Positions 58,914 through 64,000 of a stretch of DNA of 64,000 nucleotides are shown here, one piece after another; positions within the stretch are counted from its first letter, which is position 1, and the number at the start of each line of letters is the position of its first letter. The notes beneath the pieces are model-generated. The model made no database searches. It had not been told where the DNA came from and saw only the letters and a program-made list of their open reading frames with translations. The position numbers and the translations under genes were made by a program. Source of the stretch: Verrucomicrobiia bacterium (GTDB lineage: Bacteria > Verrucomicrobiota > Verrucomicrobiia > Verrucomicrobiales > Akkermansiaceae); the NCBI GenBank assembly GCA_030431475.1, contig JAUIJD010000010.1, positions 40,103 to 104,102 on the forward strand, in the 5' to 3' direction.

Positions 58914-61900
58914 ATGAAACCCATGTTCACAATCCCCAGCGCCGGTTCCATCCGGCAGCACCTCCTCCAGTCCGCGTTCTCGACCCGCTACGTCGCCGGC
59001 CTTGCCGCTGGTCTCGCGGTGGGGGCGCCCTCCGCGTTCGCGATCAACAACGAGTGGACGGGCGCGACCAGCACCGCCTGGAACGAGGCCACCAACTGGT
59101 CCGAGAACCGCGTCCCGCAGGTGCCCAACGGCCAGGCCGAAAACTTCGACGACGCGGTGATCAACATCACTCCGGCGAACATCGCGACCATTTCGCAGAA
59201 CATCCTCTTCAATCCACGCGACTTCATCGTCGGTCGCGGCGGCGGCAGCAACGGACGCCTTGACCACACCGCGGGCGTGGCCATCGGCAACGGCTGGGGC
59301 TATGTCGGCACCGACGGCGGCACGGGTCTCTACAATCTGGCCGACGTCAGCTCCGCTCCCGGAGGCGTCGCCACCTACGCCCAGGGCTCGGGTTCGCTGG
59401 AAGCCGGAAACTTCTATGTCGGGGGATTCGGGGCCTCTGGCTCGAACGGCACCGCGAACGTCAACACGACGGGCACGCTCGAGGCTCGCGGAGAGTTCAA
59501 TGTGGGGTCCAACGGAAGCACCGGCGTCCTGAACCTTGAGACCGGGAGCGTGCTCGCCGGAAACTGGTTCCGCGTCGGTGGCGGGGCAGGGGGTGACGGC
59601 ACCGTCAACATGGCCGGCGGCACGATCAACAAGCAGGGTGCCGAAAACTTCGCCATCGGGATCAACGGTGGCACCGGTGAGTTCTACATGACCGGCGGCG
59701 AGATCACCGCCAACAACGAACTCTGGGTCGGCAATGGCGGCGGCAGCAACGGCCTCTTTGAAATCGGTCCCGGCTGCACCGTCAACAACGGCAGCTGGTG
59801 TTCGATCGGTCGGGCCGGGGGCAGCGGTGAACTCAACATGACCGGCGGCCAGTGGAACGCCAACACCGGCGGCGGCAATTTCATCGTCGGCGACGGCGCA
59901 ACCGGGGTTGCCAACGTCAGTGACGGGTTGATCGACGCGAACAACGAGTTCTGGGTCGGACAAGGCGGCACGGGTGACGGCACGCTGAATCTCAGCGGCA
60001 GCGGCGCCATCCAGACCGGCAGCTGGGTCGCGATCGGCCGCGGCGGCGGCAGCGGCACCGTGAACATGACCGGGGGGACCTTCCTCGAGGACAACGGCGG
60101 AACTCACTTCATCATCGGCACCTCCAACGGCACCGGCGAGTGGATCCAGAGCGGTGGCGAAACGACCATCGCCAACAACCCGGTCTGGCTCGCGGAGAAC
60201 GATTCGAGCGTCGGCACGCTCACCCTCAGCGGGACCGGCATCTTCACCGCCAACGACGGCTTCATCGTCGCCCGCGACGGCGCCACCACCGGCACGCTGA
60301 ACCTCGACGGCGGCACCTTCACCACCCGCTGGCTGCGCGGCGGTGCGGGCACCAGCACGGCGAATTTCGACGGCGCCAACCTGGTCGGTTTCGCCGATGA
60401 AGGCGACTTCCTCTCCGGGCTCCAGACCACCGACATCCAGGCCGGCGGGCTCACCATCGACAGTGCCGGCTTCTCGCTCACCGGCACCCAGGTGCTCGAC
60501 GGCACCGGCGGCCTCACCAAGGTCGGTGCGGGCTCCGTGGCACTCACCGGTGCCCACGGCTACAGCGGGCCCACCAGCGTCAGCGCCGGGAGCCTGACGC
60601 TTGGAAACATCCACACCGGCACCGGGGACCTGACCGTCGCCGACGGGGCCGCACTCGGTCTCACCGAGGACACGGTCGATTCCCAGTACAGCCCGGGCAA
60701 CGCCACCTTCGACGGGGTGACGACGGCGACCTTCAACCTCACCGATGCCACCCAGGCCGCGCGCACGAACGCCCTGCTCAATGTGCCGGGAACGCTCACC
60801 CTCAACGGTGACCTCACCATCAACGTCACCGACGTCGAGGCGGAGAACGGCTCGACCGTGCCGCTCATCGCCTACGCGGCCGGAGCCGGGGTCGGCGCCC
60901 CGGTGCTTGGCTCGCTCCCCGAGGGCGTGGTGGCGACGCTCCAGGACGATGGCAGCCTGATCTCGCTCGACGTCACCTTCGGAACGCCGTTGGTGTGGGA
61001 CGGCGACGTATCGGGCGTCTGGGATTTCACCGACGCCAACTGGGCGGAGGAGGTCGCTCCCGAAATCGACCTGACCTACACCGATGGTCGCTGGGTGCTC
61101 TTCGACGACTTCGCCTTCGGGACGACCAACGTCACCCTGGACACCACGGTCACCCCCTATGCCACCCTGTTCAACAACCCGGACGGCACCGACTACACGC
61201 TCGGCGGCACCGGCGACATCGCGGGAACGGGTGAGCTGATCAAGCGCAACACCGGCACCACCACCATCAGCACCGCCAACACCTACACCGGAGCGACCCG
61301 TGTCGAGGGCGGCCTCCTCTCGGTGGCGACCCTGCCGAACGGCGGGGTGGCCGGGCCGATCGGTGCCTCGACCTCGGACGCGGCCAACCTCGTGCTCGAC
61401 GGAGGGACCCTGGGATACACCGGAGCCACCACCACCTCGGACCGCGGCTTCACGATCGCCGGCACGGCCAGTGGCATCGACACGGCCAACGACCTGACCC
61501 TCACCGGCGATGTCGTCTCCACCGGCGGCAGCTTCCACAAGCTCGGCTCCGGCAATCTGACCCTGCCGCAGGCGAACCTCACGCTGGGCGCCAACCAGAT
61601 CAGTGAGATCCGCGGCGGCACCCTGACCTTCCCCGGCACGGTGGCGCAGACGGTTTCGAGCCCCGGCCAGCTCTGGATCGGATCGATCCCGGATGCCTCC
61701 GGAAATCTCGCACTCACCAATACCGACCTGACCGTCGGCAGTTGGCTGACGATCGGTCGTGGGACGGGCGACACCGGGGTGCTGAGCACGCTAACCGCCA
61801 CCGGTTCCACCATCGAGTGCACCAACCTCAGCGCGGGCTTCGATGCCGACCTGGGATACAACGACGCCGACCAGACGATCACGCTGATCGATACCGACTT

Positions 61901-63659
61901 CACCAACAACGGCATCGCGGTCATCTCGGAGCGCCAGAACAACAGCACCACGATCACGCTGTCCGGCGACTCGACCTACACCTCGGCCTTCCGCTTCCAG
62001 ATGGCGCTCAACGCGACCGCCTCGGCGGAACTCGTGCTTGAGGATGATGCGGTCATGACGCTGACCGGCGAGTGGTTCTCGATCGGCAATGACGGCACCG
62101 GGGTCGCGACCGTTCGCGACAATGCGGTTCTGACCAAAACCGGCGGCAGCATCAACATCGGCGACGTCGGCACCTCGGACGGCACCCTGAACATCCAGGA
62201 CAACGCGGTAGTGACCGCCGACAGCGTCGTCTTCGTCGGCAAGAACGGCGGCACCACTGGTATCGTCAACATGGACGGCGGCACCTTCAACACGAACACC
62301 TACATCACCATCGGCCGCCAGGGTGGCGCGACCGGCACGTTCAACCTGAACGGCGGCGTCGTGAACCAGACCGACGTCAACGCCGGCATCGCCGTCGGCG
62401 AGCAGGGCAACGGCACGCTCAACGTCAACGGCGGCACGCTGAACATCGATGGCGGCGGTCTCTACCTCACCACCGAGAACACCGCCACGGGGGTCGCCGA
62501 GGCCAACCTGAACGGCGGAACGGTGAGCGCCAAGCGCATCACCGAGCGCGACGACCTCACCGGCACCAGCACGCTCAATCTGAACGGCGGCCTGATCCAG
62601 GCCCGTGCCGGCGCCGCGCTTGCGTTCATCGCCAACCTCGACCAGGCCAACGTCCTGGCCGGCGGCGCGCTGATCGACAGCAACGGCCAGACCATCGCGG
62701 TCAGCCAGGACCTGCTCGACGGCGGTGGCGGCGGCGGCCTGACCAAGTCGGGGGCCGGCTTCCTCCAGCTCAACGGCACCAACACCTACACCGGCACGAC
62801 CAGCGTCACCGCCGGCGAACTCGGCGGCACCGGCTCGGTGGCCGGACCGCTGGTCGTCGATGCGGCCGCCACGCTGGCACCCGGCGCCTCGGCCGGCACC
62901 TTCACGGCGGGCGACACCACCCTCGGAGGCACCTACCTCTACGAAATCGACGGCGCCACCGGCGACAGCCTGGTGGTGAACGGCAACCTCGACCTGACCG
63001 GCGGCACGCTGGCGATCACCGAGCTGGCGCCCGGCACGGCGGCGACCTATGTGGTGGCCACCTACACCGGAACGCTTACCGGCAATCCCTTCACCTCGGT
63101 GGTCGGCCTGCCGGCCGGCTGGTCGATCGACTACGGCACCGGCAGCAACTCGCAGATCACGCTGACCAATCCCAATTCCGATCCCTACAACACCTGGATC
63201 GACACCTACTTCCCGGGTGAGGTCGATCCGCTGATCATCGGCAAGGATGCCGACCCGGATTCCGACGGTCAGTCGAACCTCGTGGAATTCGGTCTCGGCG
63301 GCAATCCGGACGACGCCGCGGACAACGCCAGGATCTACGTGCTGACGGAAGACAGCGACGCGGATGTGGAGGCGGTGGACGCCGAGCTGCTGATGACCAT
63401 CGCGGTGCGCGCCGGCACGCCGGCGTTCTCGGCAGGTGGCCCGAATTCGACGGCGTCGCACGACGGCGTGGACTACAGCGTGGAGGGTTCGCTCGACCTG
63501 GTGGACTTCCTGACGACGGTGAACCCGACGACGACGGCGGTGACGACGGACCTGCCGGGCGTGCCGAGCGGCTACGAGTACCGGACCTTCAGTCTGGACG
63601 GCTCGAACGGCCTGACGGACGTCGGTTTCCTCCGCGCGGAGCTGACGGAAACGCCGTAA
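58914..63659 (+). CDS. PATR secreted protein 3
   Basis: 1581 residues from ATG 58914; the signal peptide ends VAGLAAGLAVGAPSAFA. The first ~480 residues are short Gly/Asn repeats like GSNGTANVNTTGTLEARGEF and GGSGELNMTGGQWNAN. PATR motifs follow at ~530 (GGLTKVGAGSVALTGAHGYSG), ~775 (GELIKRNTGTTTISTANTYTG) and ~1280 (GLTKSGAGFLQLNGTNTYTG). The C-terminus, from DPYNTWIDTYFPGE, has DADPDSDGQSNLVEFGLGGNP and YEYRTFSLDGS..VGFLRAELTETP, closely like the end of PATR protein 1. No barrel is present. A classic terminator follows. Probable surface protein. Confidence 0.9.
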   Translation: MKPMFTIPSAGSIRQHLLQSAFSTRYVAGLAAGLAVGAPSAFAINNEWTGATSTAWNEATNWSENRVPQVPNGQAENFDDAVINITPANIATISQNILFNPRDFIVGRGGGSNGRLDHTAGVAIGNGWGYVGTDGGTGLYNLADVSSAPGGVATYAQGSGSLEAGNFYVGGFGASGSNGTANVNTTGTLEARGEFNVGSNGSTGVLNLETGSVLAGNWFRVGGGAGGDGTVNMAGGTINKQGAENFAIGINGGTGEFYMTGGEITANNELWVGNGGGSNGLFEIGPGCTVNNGSWCSIGRAGGSGELNMTGGQWNANTGGGNFIVGDGATGVANVSDGLIDANNEFWVGQGGTGDGTLNLSGSGAIQTGSWVAIGRGGGSGTVNMTGGTFLEDNGGTHFIIGTSNGTGEWIQSGGETTIANNPVWLAENDSSVGTLTLSGTGIFTANDGFIVARDGATTGTLNLDGGTFTTRWLRGGAGTSTANFDGANLVGFADEGDFLSGLQTTDIQAGGLTIDSAGFSLTGTQVLDGTGGLTKVGAGSVALTGAHGYSGPTSVSAGSLTLGNIHTGTGDLTVADGAALGLTEDTVDSQYSPGNATFDGVTTATFNLTDATQAARTNALLNVPGTLTLNGDLTINVTDVEAENGSTVPLIAYAAGAGVGAPVLGSLPEGVVATLQDDGSLISLDVTFGTPLVWDGDVSGVWDFTDANWAEEVAPEIDLTYTDGRWVLFDDFAFGTTNVTLDTTVTPYATLFNNPDGTDYTLGGTGDIAGTGELIKRNTGTTTISTANTYTGATRVEGGLLSVATLPNGGVAGPIGASTSDAANLVLDGGTLGYTGATTTSDRGFTIAGTASGIDTANDLTLTGDVVSTGGSFHKLGSGNLTLPQANLTLGANQISEIRGGTLTFPGTVAQTVSSPGQLWIGSIPDASGNLALTNTDLTVGSWLTIGRGTGDTGVLSTLTATGSTIECTNLSAGFDADLGYNDADQTITLIDTDFTNNGIAVISERQNNSTTITLSGDSTYTSAFRFQMALNATASAELVLEDDAVMTLTGEWFSIGNDGTGVATVRDNAVLTKTGGSINIGDVGTSDGTLNIQDNAVVTADSVVFVGKNGGTTGIVNMDGGTFNTNTYITIGRQGGATGTFNLNGGVVNQTDVNAGIAVGEQGNGTLNVNGGTLNIDGGGLYLTTENTATGVAEANLNGGTVSAKRITERDDLTGTSTLNLNGGLIQARAGAALAFIANLDQANVLAGGALIDSNGQTIAVSQDLLDGGGGGGLTKSGAGFLQLNGTNTYTGTTSVTAGELGGTGSVAGPLVVDAAATLAPGASAGTFTAGDTTLGGTYLYEIDGATGDSLVVNGNLDLTGGTLAITELAPGTAATYVVATYTGTLTGNPFTSVVGLPAGWSIDYGTGSNSQITLTNPNSDPYNTWIDTYFPGEVDPLIIGKDADPDSDGQSNLVEFGLGGNPDDAADNARIYVLTEDSDADVEAVDAELLMTIAVRAGTPAFSAGGPNSTASHDGVDYSVEGSLDLVDFLTTVNPTTTAVTTDLPGVPSGYEYRTFSLDGSNGLTDVGFLRAELTETP

Positions 63660-63681
63660 GCAATCCCGATTCTCGAATCCC

Positions 63682-63714
63682 AGCCCCGGCCGTTTGGGCG
63701 GCCGGGGCTTTTTT
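63682..63714 (+). terminator. Rho-independent terminator after PATR protein 3
   Basis: AGCCCCGGCCG-TTTGGG-CGGCCGGGGCT is an 11-bp perfect stem followed by a run of T (63709-63714), 22 bp after the stop. Confidence 0.95.
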
Positions 63715-64000
63715 GCGGGTTGATGCCGAAATGGACGGGAGTGACGGGGTGCTCGGCGAGCACGAGGGACGGTGCTCGGACGCCTTCAACACCTCCTGCG
63801 GTGCCCGGAGCCATCCTAACCCATTTGGGGGGTGTTTGGGGGATTGTGCCCTTTGAAAAGATATGGCTCATTACTAGCAGCTTGTCGGACTTGACCCGAG
63901 CCTGAGGTTGTCTTTCTGGCAGCGGTCCGGACCGATGGCTGGCAGCTGGCGTTAGGCTTTTGGCGATCGATGCTTTGCTGCCGGGCAGGCCCATGATGAG
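63715..64000. other. Non-coding tail of the window
   Basis: No gene is supportable in these 286 bases. The last ~150 bp, starting near TTGTCGGACTTG (63881), change in character. They may be the start of another unit, with a possible ATG at 63992, cut by the window end. Confidence 0.3.

Overview
The window looks like a chromosomal segment of a high-GC member of the Verrucomicrobiota, probably Verrucomicrobiales of the Haloferula/Luteolibacter type. This is inferred from hallmark families, not from a database search: PEP-CTERM proteins, autotransporter-associated beta-strand repeat (PATR) proteins, very large thrombospondin-type-3 and fibronectin-type proteins, an ECF sigma factor paired with a FecR-LamG protein, and scarce Shine-Dalgarno sequences. 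Genes are mostly on the + strand, except for a hypothetical pair (34.3-35.3 kb), a gamma-carbonic anhydrase, an HD-RecO-TPR cluster (46.4-49.0 kb) and two later genes. I saw no rRNA, tRNA or CRISPR array.

Region 1 (1-2.2 kb) holds the 3' part of a GH1 glycosidase. Its barrel is interrupted, in frame, by a 252-codon periplasmic binding-protein domain whose two halves are in swapped order (a circular permutation). A small membrane protein follows, ended by a 216-bp element with inverted repeats. Region 2 (2.2-19.2 kb) has two giant secreted proteins, 3153 and 2440 residues at most. Both begin inside a repeated leader sequence that may fold as RNA. The second contains a 1,224-bp internal tandem duplication.

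Region 3 (19.2-31.9 kb) reads as one transcription unit with several ATGA stop/start overlaps: ECF sigma factor, FecR-LamG regulator, PATR protein, PEP-CTERM protein, PL8 polysaccharide lyase, second PEP-CTERM protein and a TPR protein. An L,D-transpeptidase lipoprotein follows. I infer a regulated locus for acidic-polysaccharide breakdown at the cell surface.

Region 4 (32.0-41.3 kb) is a defence island between a PAS histidine kinase and a single-domain response regulator. Its core is a methylase fused to an HsdR-type nuclease domain, a specificity subunit fused to an AbiEi-like antitoxin domain, and a free AbiEii-type nucleotidyltransferase toxin. This restriction-modification plus toxin-antitoxin fusion and the permuted GH1 insertion are the two strongest candidates for undescribed systems.

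Region 5 (41.4-49.0 kb) is mostly housekeeping: gamma-carbonic anhydrase, membrane proteins, an esterase, HisF, an NlpC/P60-like protein, TPR protein, RecO and an HD nuclease-like protein. Region 6 (49.0-64 kb) has two more large PATR proteins flanking a conserved hypothetical gene, RlmN, a DinB/HxlR divergent pair and pyroglutamyl peptidase. All six giant secreted proteins end in a similar C-terminal module (an acidic Asp-rich turn, a beta-rich stretch, then an aromatic/Arg-rich end), which could be a shared sorting or anchoring domain.
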